Assembly (NCBI GenBank): GCA_028283605.1
Contig: JAPWKH010000026.1
Span: 62,001 to 126,000 of the forward strand
DNA: 64,000 bases
Origin: Arachidicoccus sp.
Lineage (GTDB): Bacteria; Bacteroidota; Bacteroidia; Chitinophagales; Chitinophagaceae
Direction of reading: 5' to 3'
Shown here: piece by piece, positions 20,875-31,660 of the stretch
How positions within the stretch are numbered: the stretch's first letter is position 1
How the letters are laid out: each line of letters starts with the position of its first letter
Notes under the pieces: model-generated
Told to the model about the DNA's origin: nothing
Seen by the model: the letters and a program-made list of their open reading frames with translations, nothing else
Database searches by the model: none
Position numbers and translations under genes: made by a program

Positions 20875-22032
20875 ATGTCATCAGAAAACTATGGAAAATA
20901 TCAGGAATATGCCCGCAAGAAATTGGAAGGCAACCTTCCGAAAAAGGATTCAGATGAGTTAATGAAATGGCTTGACGAAGATGACGAACAACCTATTGAA
21001 ATTCCCGCTAAAATTGCTAAAGACAGAGAATTGCATGAAAAACGTATTTATAAAAAAATAAAACAACATATATCGGGGTCAAATAAAAATAAAGGTTTAT
21101 GGGAATGGTCCTCCATGGCGGCGGCAGCCATGATTCTGATTGGATTTTTTATATATCATAAAAATAGCAATAATAAATCCTTATTGGCAACTTCACATAA
21201 AGACGAAGCCACATATGTGCCGTTTTATTACCAGGATCTAATAAGGCTATACTATATCTTTCAACCGGAAAACAAATTAATCTGGACAGTGCAGGAAAAG
21301 GAGATATAGCACAGGATGGAAGCGCCAATATTAAAAAGGCTTCTAACGGAATGATTGTATATAAAACATTGGCTAATAAAAAAATAAATTCTTCGTCAAA
21401 TACATTGACAACAACTGTAGGCGGGCGATTCCAAATAACATTGTCAGATGGAACCAAAGTAATGGCTAAACGCTGCATCAAGCCTCACCTACCCTACAGA
21501 CTTTTCAGGAAAAACAAGAATAGTAACTATGACCGGAGAGGCATATTTTGAAGTATCTCATAATCCACAGAAACCTTTTCATGTAATGGTAAACGGAATG
21601 GATATCCGTGTACTGGGCACTCACTTCAACATTAATAGCTATATGGACGAGGGAAATGTACAGGCAACATTACTGGAAGGCTCGATTTGTGCAACCAAAG
21701 CACAACAGTGTGTTTTCATTAAACCAGGCGAGCAAATAAGAATGAATGAAATCGGCAAATTAACTGTAGAAAAAAATATAAATACAGATAAGGTAACAGC
21801 ATGGAAAAACGGAAAGTTTGATTTTGGGGAAAGTTCCGATATCCACGTTGTAATGAATCAATTGGCAAGATGGTATGATTTCAATGTAGATTATCAAAAA
21901 GACTTCCAAGCCCACGTTGGTGGAAGAATATCAAGCAATGTGGATGGGATGGATATATTGAAAATGCTGGAGAAAACAGGAAGCGTTCACTTTATTGTTA
22001 AGAATAAAAAAATTAGTGTTATGTCACCATAA
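20875..22032 (+). pseudogene. FecR family anti-sigma factor with two compensating frameshifts
   Basis: Frame 1 (MSSENYGKYQ...), then another frame ('GSNKAILYLSTGKQINLDSAGKGDIAQDG...'), then back to frame 1 ('GEAYFEVSHNPQKPFHV'). Confidence 0.85.
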
Positions 22033-22040
22033 AAATAAAA

Positions 22041-22093
22041 GCTTAAATAAAAACGCTCCGGAGGTAGGAAACCGGAGCGAAAAGTGTTTAAGC
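22041..22093 (+). promoter_or_regulatory. Leader hairpin between fecR and susC
   Basis: gcttaaa-CGCTCCGG-aggtaggaaa-CCGGAGCG-aaaagtg-tttaagc bipartite inverted repeat. Confidence 0.65.
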
Positions 22094-22225
22094 AACTACA
22101 AAACCGATCGAAAATTAGTTCATATTAATTACTTAAATTATTCCAAAGTTATGCATTTATCTACCATATGGAAGTTTCTTGATATTAAAAAACAAAGAAA
22201 AAAAATTACTTTTTGGACGTTTGTA

Positions 22226-25200
22226 ATGAAAGAAATTAAAAAAAGATTTTATTATACTGATTGCGATAATAAAACAATTGTTTATGTTTTAAAATCTGCT
22301 TTTAAAAATAGAATTAATATGAGAATAAAGCTAACGCTGGTTCTGTCAATTATTCTCATAACGCAAGCTTTCGCAGAAATAAACGCACAGATTACGCTTG
22401 CAGTAAAACATGAAACACTTACCAAATTATTTAAACAAATAGGATCTCAAAGCGGATATGATATTTTGTTTAATCCGGATTTATTGGAGAAAAAAGGGAG
22501 AATAACAATTACTCTTAAAAATGCAGACATACATACAGCTATGAAAGAATGTCTAAACAATAAACAACTAAAATATGAAATTGATAATCACACAATCATT
22601 ATAAGTAAAAAAGAGAATGGATTAAATCAGTCCGAACAGAAATTTAATATTACACAAACACAAAATATTTCTGTTACGGGAATGGTGACTGACGCGACCG
22701 GAAATCCATTGACCGGAGCTTCTATAAAAATTGCAGGTAAAAATAAAGGGACATTTTCTGATAAAAATGGGAAATTTGTAATAGAAACCTCTCCTGATGA
22801 TTCTCTTATAATAGCGTACACCGGATATCAATCGCAAACCGTACCAATAAAGAATCGCACGAATATTGAAATTATATTAGTTGCCCATGAAGCGAGTTTA
22901 AACGACATTGTAGTTGTTGGTTACGGCACTCAAAAAAAAAGCACTATAACGGGTTCAATTTCCATCGTTAAGTCGGAGGATATAACTGTTGCACCTGTGG
23001 CCAGTACCATCAATTCTTTGGCGGGTAAACTGCCGGGACTAATATCTCAGCAAACAAGCGGGCAACCCGGTGCTGACCAGGCCTCGATCAGCATACGCGG
23101 ATATGGACAGGCAATTTGGATCGTAGACGGCGTAGAATCCGATTTCAATAATATTGACCCTAACGAGATTGAATCAATCAGTATACTTAAAGATGGTGCT
23201 GCTTCTATATATGGTGCCCGCGCCGGAAATGGGGTCATTTTAGTAACGACCAAACGTGGCAAAATGGGCAAACCTGATATTAACTTCAATTCTTCGTATA
23301 CGATACAGAATAATACATATATGGCAGAGCCTGTAAATTCTGCGGAGTATGCAGAGTTAGAAAACGAATTATACACCAATCAAGGAAAGCAAGCCCCGTA
23401 TACACAAGATGAAATTGATAAATACAGAGAGGGTAACGATACTGCGTATCCGAATACAAACTGGAAGAAAGTGGCAACCAAACCTTTTGCATCACAAACC
23501 AATCAAAACCTATCAGTACGTGGCGGATCTGAGAATATTAAATATTTTGGGTTTTTTAGTTATTTAGATCAGAATCCAATGTGGCGGAAAAACGGAGGAG
23601 GGTATAAAAGATATAATCTGCAGTCTAATGTGGATGCAAACATAACTAAAGATCTTTCTATTCAACTGGATATTTCTGATGTAAGTGAACTCAAATCCCA
23701 ACCTGCAAGAGGCGAAGGCGCGGGAATAAACACCTTATGGCAAGATTTATGGAATTCATTGCCGATATATCCTGCAACCTTGCCTGATCCAAACTATTAT
23801 TCATATGCGAACGGTCAGGGAGTTGGCAGCATTGCTCTTATTTCAAATGAAAACATTGCCGGTTATGACAGGGTCAACATCCAGAAGCTAAAAGGCACAT
23901 TTGTTGCCAATTACAAAATAAGTTCTATTGATGGTTTGAGTGTAAAAGCTTTTATTAATTATTCTAAAAATTCTTCAACGGATAAAAATTTTACCAAGCC
24001 TTATAAGTTTTATACTTATGACTATGCTACTAAGCAATACACACTTCAGGGAGCATTGGGTACACAAGCACAGTTGGCTTATAATATTAATACATCCGAA
24101 AATATTGATCGTCAATTTTCGTTAAACTATGACCATACTTTTGGGCAATATCATCATCTTACTGCATTAGCACTTTACGAGGCAATCGATTATAACACAA
24201 CTTATTTGACTGCAGGGCGAACTAATTTTTTAACTGACGAAATCGAGGAATTATTTGCAGGAGCAACACAAACAGCAACGGCAAACAGCTCAGCAACTCA
24301 AATGGGGAGGGCAAGCTATGTAGGACGAATAAATTATTCTTATAAGGAAAAATACCTTGTAGAAACCATCTTTCGGGCGGATGCATCTGCCGACTTTCCT
24401 TCAGATCATCGATGGGGGTATTTTCCAAGTGTATTGGCCGGATGGCGTATTGAAAAGGAAAATTTTATGAAAAATGCAAGTTTTGTTGACCAATTAAAGT
24501 TGCGAGCAAGTTACGGAAGTTCGGGAATAGATAATGTTGGTAATTTTCAGTACTTAACAGGCTATGGTTTTGGTGGTTATTGGCTTTTTGGAACAAATAC
24601 ATCATTAGGTATAGCCTCTACAGGACTTGCCAACCCTAATTTAACTTGGGAAAAAGTGAACATTTATAATCTTGGTACAGATTTTTCGTTTTTCAAAAAC
24701 AAGCTGTTTGGCACTATCGAAGCGTTTTATAGAACCCTTTCGGGTATCCCGGCTACACAGATAACTACATTGCCAAGTACATTTGGCGCTACGCTTCCGC
24801 AAGTAAACCTTAATAGTCAAAATAACAGGGGCTTCGAATTAAGTTTGGGTACGAGTGGTAATTTTAGGAAACTAAGTTATTCTATAACTGGTAATATTTC
24901 CTGGTCCCGCGCAAAATGGGGGCATTATGAAGAGCCTGTTTATACAGACCCTGATCAGAAAAGAATCTATCAATTATCCGGACAGTGGACTGATAATGTG
25001 TTTGGATACAAATCCGATGGATTATTTACAAATCAGCAGGAAATAGATGCTTTAAAGTTTGAATATCCAGGAGGCAACACTCAGCTACGTCCAGGAGATA
25101 TAAAATATATAGATGTCAATAATGATGGAACGCTTGACTGGAAAGACCAAATTAAAATTGGTAAGGGCACTATTCCTGAATGGATGACCGGTGCATCAGT

Positions 25201-25642
25201 AAATCTGGGATATAAAAATTTTGATTTGCAATTTTTACTTCAGGGATCATTTGGATACTATACAAATGTGAATCTGCAACAGGGGGGTATGAACTTTTCA
25301 CAGGTAATCTACGATGAAAGGTGGACACCCCAGAATAATAAAGCCTCAGCCAGCGTACCTCTTTTAGGTGGGGCCTCTTCAAACAATCTTTTTTCAGATT
25401 TTTATTATAGAAAGGCAGGTTATCTAAGGTTAAAAAATTTTGCATTAGGGTATAATATTCCACGAAGCATTTTATCAAAGGCAGGTATAAAAAATTTGCG
25501 ATTTTATCTTGCCGGAACCAACTTATTAACAATAAATCCTTTGGCAAAATATGATATAGACCCTGAAGAACCATCTGGTGAAGCTGGTTATTATTATCCT
25601 CAACAAAGGACTATATCAATAGGATTAAATCTATCATTCTAA
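22226..25642 (+). CDS. SusC/RagA TonB-linked outer membrane protein with STN domain
   Basis: Plug motifs 'VVGYGTQKKSTITGSIS', 'ILKDGAASIYGARAGNGVILVTT'; open frame extends to 21995, start chosen at an internal ATG. Confidence 0.93.
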   Translation: MKEIKKRFYYTDCDNKTIVYVLKSAFKNRINMRIKLTLVLSIILITQAFAEINAQITLAVKHETLTKLFKQIGSQSGYDILFNPDLLEKKGRITITLKNADIHTAMKECLNNKQLKYEIDNHTIIISKKENGLNQSEQKFNITQTQNISVTGMVTDATGNPLTGASIKIAGKNKGTFSDKNGKFVIETSPDDSLIIAYTGYQSQTVPIKNRTNIEIILVAHEASLNDIVVVGYGTQKKSTITGSISIVKSEDITVAPVASTINSLAGKLPGLISQQTSGQPGADQASISIRGYGQAIWIVDGVESDFNNIDPNEIESISILKDGAASIYGARAGNGVILVTTKRGKMGKPDINFNSSYTIQNNTYMAEPVNSAEYAELENELYTNQGKQAPYTQDEIDKYREGNDTAYPNTNWKKVATKPFASQTNQNLSVRGGSENIKYFGFFSYLDQNPMWRKNGGGYKRYNLQSNVDANITKDLSIQLDISDVSELKSQPARGEGAGINTLWQDLWNSLPIYPATLPDPNYYSYANGQGVGSIALISNENIAGYDRVNIQKLKGTFVANYKISSIDGLSVKAFINYSKNSSTDKNFTKPYKFYTYDYATKQYTLQGALGTQAQLAYNINTSENIDRQFSLNYDHTFGQYHHLTALALYEAIDYNTTYLTAGRTNFLTDEIEELFAGATQTATANSSATQMGRASYVGRINYSYKEKYLVETIFRADASADFPSDHRWGYFPSVLAGWRIEKENFMKNASFVDQLKLRASYGSSGIDNVGNFQYLTGYGFGGYWLFGTNTSLGIASTGLANPNLTWEKVNIYNLGTDFSFFKNKLFGTIEAFYRTLSGIPATQITTLPSTFGATLPQVNLNSQNNRGFELSLGTSGNFRKLSYSITGNISWSRAKWGHYEEPVYTDPDQKRIYQLSGQWTDNVFGYKSDGLFTNQQEIDALKFEYPGGNTQLRPGDIKYIDVNNDGTLDWKDQIKIGKGTIPEWMTGASVNLGYKNFDLQFLLQGSFGYYTNVNLQQGGMNFSQVIYDERWTPQNNKASASVPLLGGASSNNLFSDFYYRKAGYLRLKNFALGYNIPRSILSKAGIKNLRFYLAGTNLLTINPLAKYDIDPEEPSGEAGYYYPQQRTISIGLNLSF

Positions 25643-25652
25643 TCTAAAAGTC

Positions 25653-27446
25653 ATGAAAAAATACACATTGCTATTTATAATTTTAGGAATAGGAATTTTT
25701 CTTGCATGCAATAAAGAAGTCTTAAACAAAAAACCTCTAAATATAATATCGGATAACGATGTCTGGAAAGATCCAGCATTGGTAAATGCCTATCTTACAC
25801 AAATATACTATGACATGCCTTGGCTTGGTAATGACTGTAGCGGGAATGGCCTAGGTGGAGATGCTGCTTGGAATTTTTCTGATATTAATGATGTTTCGGA
25901 TGAATCCTTCCCACAGTGGAGAGACTGGAATCCAAGTAGCGCATTCAAATATAAATATGGGAACTTAAATATAAATGGAGGATTATTGGATTGGTGGGGA
26001 TATGGAACCATCAGGGAAATAAATCAATTCATACAAAATATTCCGAATTCGGCTCTTAATGATAATGTAAAAAAATCGATGCTTGCTGAAGGAAGGTTTT
26101 TAAGAGCATTCTGTTATTTTGCTTTGGTTAAACGTTATGGTGGAGTTCCGTTAATTACAAGCGTGCAAAGCGAATCTGACCCACAAGATTCCTTATATCC
26201 TGCAAGAGCTACCGAACAAAGTGTTTATGATTTTATCATTTCTGAGGCAGATGGATGTTCAGTTGATTTACCGGAAACGGTAAATGCAGACAGCCTTGGG
26301 CATCCCTCTAAATATGCTGCTCTTGCTTTAGAAAGCCGTGCGGCGTTATATGCAGGAAGCATAGCCCAATTTGGAACGGTTCAATTGAATGGCGTGGTAG
26401 GAATACCGGCTAACCTTGCTAATGACTATTACCAGAAATCCTATAATGCTTCGCAAGCTATTATAAAGAGTGCCAAATATGCACTCTATAACTTAGATGC
26501 GGACAAAACAACTAACTTCAGAAATATTTTTCTGGTTAAAAATAATAGTGAAGTTATTTTCTGCAAAAAGCACGATGCCAATAATGAAATGTCCGGCGGA
26601 AACGGCTGGTGTGTAGATTTTTTTAATTGCCCAAGACCACAGGGATGGGGACGCGGTCTATATGATCAGGCTTATTTAGAGTTAGCCGAAGCTTTTGAAC
26701 ATATTGATGGCTCGTCCGGCAAACTGGATAGGACTGCAGTACAGCAAAACCTGATGACGATTGATCAGCTTTGGGGAAACAGAGATCCGCGTTTTTATGC
26801 AACTTTTTATACACAAGGGAGTGAATGGAAAGGCAGCACGCTTGACTTTCATGCAGGAATCCGGTTGCCAGATGGAACTATTCAAACATCCGGTGCTTAC
26901 AATGGTACTGCTGCGACCGGCGATCAGGATTTTCAAGGGACAGGTTTTGGTATATTAAAATATCTTAATGAAAGCCATGATAACATGGCGGGAACTAATT
27001 CAGGTTGGGCGACTTCAGCTCAAGACTGGCTCATTTTTAGGTATGCAGAAATTTTATTAAACGATGCCGAGGCTGCTTTTGAGACGGGAAATACCGCGCA
27101 GGCACTAATTGATATTAACCAAATCAGGAGTAGGGCTGGAATTGCCCCATTGACTGCTATAACACGTGATACAATACGTCACGAGCGTAGGGTGGAATTG
27201 GCTTTTGAAGGACAGCGCTACTGGGATGTCAGAAGATGGCGTACTGCGGTTACCGATTTGTCCGTGCGATGGTCAGGTATCAGGTATATTCTTGATGCCT
27301 CTACGGGAAAATATCAAATCCAGATTATAAATAATGTAGATGGCACCTCTAATATTCCACAATTTAAACAGGAAAATTATTACCTGCCTATTACAATTGC
27401 AAGAACTGCAAATAATAAAAACTTAGTCGAAAATCCCGGGTATTAA
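25653..27446 (+). CDS. SusD/RagB family nutrient-binding lipoprotein
   Basis: 'IRHERRVELAFEGQRYWDVRRWR', C-terminal 'NLVENPGY'. Confidence 0.93.
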   Translation: MKKYTLLFIILGIGIFLACNKEVLNKKPLNIISDNDVWKDPALVNAYLTQIYYDMPWLGNDCSGNGLGGDAAWNFSDINDVSDESFPQWRDWNPSSAFKYKYGNLNINGGLLDWWGYGTIREINQFIQNIPNSALNDNVKKSMLAEGRFLRAFCYFALVKRYGGVPLITSVQSESDPQDSLYPARATEQSVYDFIISEADGCSVDLPETVNADSLGHPSKYAALALESRAALYAGSIAQFGTVQLNGVVGIPANLANDYYQKSYNASQAIIKSAKYALYNLDADKTTNFRNIFLVKNNSEVIFCKKHDANNEMSGGNGWCVDFFNCPRPQGWGRGLYDQAYLELAEAFEHIDGSSGKLDRTAVQQNLMTIDQLWGNRDPRFYATFYTQGSEWKGSTLDFHAGIRLPDGTIQTSGAYNGTAATGDQDFQGTGFGILKYLNESHDNMAGTNSGWATSAQDWLIFRYAEILLNDAEAAFETGNTAQALIDINQIRSRAGIAPLTAITRDTIRHERRVELAFEGQRYWDVRRWRTAVTDLSVRWSGIRYILDASTGKYQIQIINNVDGTSNIPQFKQENYYLPITIARTANNKNLVENPGY

Positions 27447-27488
27447 ATCAATTAATTAAACGAATAATAAACAATTAAATAAGAGTTC

Positions 27489-28682
27489 ATGAAAATATAT
27501 AAAATTAAGACCTTTAATAAATTATTACTGACGCCGATTTTGCTAATTTCTCTTTTATGTAATGCACAGACGACAGAGAATCGTAAATACGATGTTGCAG
27601 CTTATGTATGGCCTTCTTTTCAGCCGGACGACAGAGCGAAGATTTTTTGGCCTGAAGGAATCGGTGAATGGCAATCCGTTATGCATGATCAAGTTAAAGG
27701 AGAGCATTCTCCACGTAAACCGCTATGGGGATATATTAACGAAGCTGATCCCTATGTTTCTGAAATGGAAATCAACGCGGCAGCAGATCATGGCGTTAAT
27801 GTATTTATTTTTGACTGGTATTGGTTTGACGGAATGCCATTTTTAGAAGGTCAACTGGATAATGGCTACCTAAAAGCAAGAAACAATAGCCGCGTAAAGT
27901 TTTATTTAATGTGGGCAAATCATGATGTCAATCTTACCTGGGATAAGCGAAATGCCGGGGAAAAGAATGATGCACTTATTTGGCAAGGAGCTGTTGATAG
28001 GGTACAATTTGAAAAAATATGCCGCAGCGTTATTGATAAATATTTTTCACAACCTTCTTACTATAAAATTGACGGAAAACCTTGCTTTATGGTTTATGAC
28101 TTAGACGTACTGATCAGAGGATTGGGGAGTGTCACAAAAACCAAAGAAGCATTAGACTGGTTCAGGGAAGAAACTAAAAAAGCAGGTTTAAAAGGATTAT
28201 ATCTTCAGCTTGCTATCCGGCATAGCGGCAGTAATATTACCGGACTAAACAGTGATAATATCGGAACGCAAGAGGATATCGTTAAACAATTAGGATTTGA
28301 CGGCGTAACACATTATCAATTTGCACATTTTACCAATATCGACAGAGATTACAATGATATAATGGAAAGCGTAAAAAATGAATGGGATACCGTCGGAAAA
28401 AAATATCAGATTCCTTACTATCCCCATGTATCCATCGGTTGGGATAATAATCCGAGATTTAAAATGTTTCGTCCGGGAATAGTTAAGAACAATACACCGG
28501 AAAATTTTGAAAAAGCTTTAATAGCAGCAAAGCATTATGCAGATTTACATCCGAATCAGGCTCCTTTGATTACCATTAATAGTTGGAATGAATGGACGGA
28601 AAGCAGCTATCTTGAACCGGATGATAAATATGGTTACGGCTATCTTGATGCTGTAAAAAAAATATTTGGAAGTGGAAATTAA
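27489..28682 (+). CDS. Glycoside hydrolase 99-like / WbsX-like domain protein
   Basis: 'YDVAAYVWPSFQPDDR...EW...PLWGYINEADPYVSEMEINAAADHGVNVFIFDWYW' typical of the GH99-like (WbsX) family. Confidence 0.78.
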   Translation: MKIYKIKTFNKLLLTPILLISLLCNAQTTENRKYDVAAYVWPSFQPDDRAKIFWPEGIGEWQSVMHDQVKGEHSPRKPLWGYINEADPYVSEMEINAAADHGVNVFIFDWYWFDGMPFLEGQLDNGYLKARNNSRVKFYLMWANHDVNLTWDKRNAGEKNDALIWQGAVDRVQFEKICRSVIDKYFSQPSYYKIDGKPCFMVYDLDVLIRGLGSVTKTKEALDWFREETKKAGLKGLYLQLAIRHSGSNITGLNSDNIGTQEDIVKQLGFDGVTHYQFAHFTNIDRDYNDIMESVKNEWDTVGKKYQIPYYPHVSIGWDNNPRFKMFRPGIVKNNTPENFEKALIAAKHYADLHPNQAPLITINSWNEWTESSYLEPDDKYGYGYLDAVKKIFGSGN

Positions 28683-28709
28683 ATTCTAATAATATACCAA
28701 TAGAAGAAG

Positions 28710-28935
28710 ATGATAAAGATATTTTATTTTTCAAATTTTATTTTTTTTATTTGTAACTGACTGGACAAACTCATACAAAAATATCATATTGCTCCATATG
28801 TTTGGCCTGCATATCTGCCAGCCCATAGATTTTAAAGAGATAGGTTTTCTATAATGAGAAACTTAAATTTCCTGGGGACGATCAGCCGCATATTCCTTTG
28901 TGTGGTTATGTCAGGTTTTGCAATGTTCTAAAGAA
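28710..28935 (+). pseudogene. Decayed GH99/WbsX-like paralog remnant
   Basis: 'KYHIAPYVWPAYLPAHRF' then, after a frame change, 'FYNEKLKFPGDDQPHIPLCGYVRF', co-linear with the N-terminus of the intact gene upstream. Confidence 0.6.
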
Positions 28936-29276
28936 AAACTAATAGGAGAACTTAACAGAGTTAAAGAGTTCCCCGCTCGCATTATTTGGGAAGCGTACAA
29001 TTCATAATAACCCAACCAGAAGTTAAGCCTGTTCGTTTTCTTCCCGTCAATAGATACCTCACTAATATAATTTTTGTTGGAAAGAAGTTTTGTAGGCCAG
29101 TGGGATTTTTCTCCCGAAAGGTCTCATTTTTCAAAACAAACATTTTGATACTGTATAAAGGTAAGATTTTGATTGTTAAAATTTGTTCGCAGTTAACATG
29201 TATCAAATTATGTATCAAATTTTTTTTCAAACAAAAAAGCAGCTATGAATTTGAGTCATAACTGCTTGATTTTGAG

Positions 29277-29362
29277 TGCCCCAGGCGGGACTTGAACCCG
29301 CACGACCGTTGCTGATCACAGGATTTTAAGTCCTGCGTGTCTACCAATTCCACCACCAGGGC
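29277..29362 (-). tRNA. tRNA-Leu (UAA)
   Basis: Reverse complement gccctggtggtggaattggtagacacgcaggaCTTAAAAtcctg...ggttcaagtcccgcctggggca folds as a class II tRNA. Confidence 0.95.
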
Positions 29363-29371
29363 AAAATTTAG

Positions 29372-29402
29372 AAAAAAAATCCCGCAATAATTCGCGGGAT
29401 TT
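29372..29402 (-). terminator. Rho-independent terminator between tRNA-Gly and tRNA-Leu
   Basis: Minus strand ATCCCGC-gaattatt-GCGGGAT followed by TTTTTTTT. Confidence 0.65.
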
Positions 29403-29405
29403 CTG

Positions 29406-29478
<73 letters not shown>

Positions 29479-29560
29479 AATATTTGTAAAGAACTGTTTT
29501 CCCGTAAAAGGAGTGCAAAAATAAAAAGTTATTTCACACATCCAAATTTTTTAACCAATA

Positions 29561-29785
29561 TTATTTATACTCGGGTGTATATAATGTGCTTGATTGTATT
29601 TCTACATCGGGCTTGCCCGTATACCTGTGTGTCCATAAAACATAGAATGTAGTAAATAACAATATCAAGGTTCCAAATAACTGTAGATAAAATAAAAATC
29701 TGGATGAAGATACTTTGTTGTATGCAAAATCGGTATTCTTTAATTTTTCCAACTCTACATTATAATTTGAATCTGTATAAGACAT
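29561..29785 (-). CDS. Small membrane protein, unknown function
   Basis: 74-aa ORF with one TM helix. Confidence 0.5.
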   Translation of the reverse strand: MSYTDSNYNVELEKLKNTDFAYNKVSSSRFLFYLQLFGTLILLFTTFYVLWTHRYTGKPDVEIQSSTLYTPEYK

Positions 29786-29850
29786 AACTAACGTGTTTTA
29801 TATTTGCAAATGTAAGTATTGAAGACTAATTATGAAAGTATTTTTTACCC

Positions 29851-30864
29851 TTATAGATCGGAAAAATATTTTTTTCTTTTAAGAAAATAATCAATAATAA
29901 TTGCTCTCTTATATACGCCTTTTAGTTTAGTAATTGCAGTTATATGCAAAACATTTTTAGACCTATTTGTTAAGCGCCATTTATAAAAAGCGAAATGCGC
30001 AAGTAAAATTCCCTTTACCGTAACAAAATCACCGCTGAAAAAAGATTTAAAGGCAAATACTCCGTCCAATATCAGCCTTAATGGAATTTTCCAAAGTTTT
30101 TCGCTAAATGGCAGATTGCGCGATAGCATAATAAGATTATTCCGAAAGTTTAAAAATGTTTTTCTGAAATGACCTTTCGGCAATGTGCCGCCACCTACGT
30201 GATAAACCACGCTTTCTGCACAACAAGCAATTTTATAGCCGGCTCTTTGAGCACGCCAGCATAAATCTATCTCTTCCTGATGGGCAAATAAAAAACCGTA
30301 AAATCCGTCAAGCTCATTAAATACTTTTGCCTTTGCAAATAAAGCTGCCCCGCTTGCCCAAAATATTTCCGTTGATGTTTTATATTGATTATTATCTTTT
30401 TCTATTGTATCAAAAATTCTACCGCGCGCAAAAGGATAACCGAGAAAATCCATGAAACCACCAGCCGCACCGGCATACTCAAATATTTCTTTATTGTTGT
30501 ACGAAAGAATTTTAGGCTGCGCAAAAGCGACGGATTTATCTTTCTGCATTAAATCAATCACAGGTTCTATCCAGTTCGGCGTTACTTCAACATCCGAATT
30601 CAGCAACACAAAATAATCGGCATTTACTTGCTTTAAAGCCTGATTATATCCTTCGGCAAAACCGAAATTTTTTTCTAAAGAAATTATTCGTACCGAAGGA
30701 AAATTTTGTTGAAGATAAGTAACCGAATCGTCTGTTGAAGCATTATCCGCAACAATTGTTTCAGAGTTGGAATATGCCGATGCCAATACAAAAGGAAGAA
30801 ATTTTTTCAGATAATTTCTTCCGTTATAATTTAAAATTACTACTGCAACTGAGGATTTGCTCAT
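29851..30864 (-). CDS. Glycosyltransferase family 2
   Basis: 'VVILNYNGRNYLKKFLPFVLAS...DNASTDDSV...VLLNSDVEVTPNWIEP'. Confidence 0.93.
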   Translation of the reverse strand: MSKSSVAVVILNYNGRNYLKKFLPFVLASAYSNSETIVADNASTDDSVTYLQQNFPSVRIISLEKNFGFAEGYNQALKQVNADYFVLLNSDVEVTPNWIEPVIDLMQKDKSVAFAQPKILSYNNKEIFEYAGAAGGFMDFLGYPFARGRIFDTIEKDNNQYKTSTEIFWASGAALFAKAKVFNELDGFYGFLFAHQEEIDLCWRAQRAGYKIACCAESVVYHVGGGTLPKGHFRKTFLNFRNNLIMLSRNLPFSEKLWKIPLRLILDGVFAFKSFFSGDFVTVKGILLAHFAFYKWRLTNRSKNVLHITAITKLKGVYKRAIIIDYFLKRKKYFSDL

Positions 30865-30998
30865 ATTGCGAAACTATGTATTTAAGCGAAAATCTCTTTC
30901 ATAAAATTATCATGAACATTTTTAATTCATTGTAATTATCTTAGAATCGAAAACAAACATTTGTGAAGCATTCTTATTTTTATTAAAAATAGATTGTT

Positions 30999-31591
30999 AT
31001 GCAAAACGAAATCATCAAACAAGATATTAGCGGAAACCCTGCGCCACTCGGACTTCTCGGCTTTGGAATGACAACCGTACTTTTAAATGTACATAATACA
31101 GGTTTTTACCATTGAGCAGCATGATACTTGCCATGGGTATTTTTTACGGCGGCATTGCACAAGTAATTGCCGGTATTATGGAATGGAGAAAAGGCAACAC
31201 GTTTGCTTCCACCGCATTTATTTCTTATGGATTTTTCTGGCTTACACTCGTAGCATTGTTAGTAATTCCTAAAATCGGTTGGTGGGATAAAACAGACGGA
31301 AACGCAAATACAATGGGCGCTTTCCTGTTTATGTGGGGATTGTTTCCATTGATTATCTTTATCGGAACTTTTAAACTTAACCATGCGCTGCAATTTGTAT
31401 TTGGTTCGCTTTTTGTTCTGTTCTTCTTATTAAGTTACGGAGAATTTTCAGCCAAAGAATCTGTTGCGACGATTGCAGGTTATGAAGGAATCATTTGCGG
31501 CTTATCTGCAATATACACAGGATTGGCGCAAGTATTAAATGAAGTTTATGGAAAAGTAATATTGCCTTTGGGAATAATGAAGAAAGATTAG
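30999..31591 (+). pseudogene. Acetate uptake transporter, GPR1/FUN34/YaaH (SatP) family, frameshifted
   Basis: '[24 protein letters not shown]' (frame 0) continues as '[31 protein letters not shown]...' (frame 2); one-base deletion around the T-run 31103-31107. Confidence 0.88.
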
Positions 31592-31660
31592 TGGAGAATG
31601 TTTTTTAAAATTAATGTAACAAGAAGTTGAGCACTCTCGTTTTAATAAAAATATTCGACC

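Noticed and set aside
28982-29230. Minus-strand ORF ending 'VRYLLTGRKRTGLTSGWVIMNCTLPK'
   Set aside because: Considered as a transposase fragment but no convincing motif; it overlaps a plus-strand shadow ORF of similar length.
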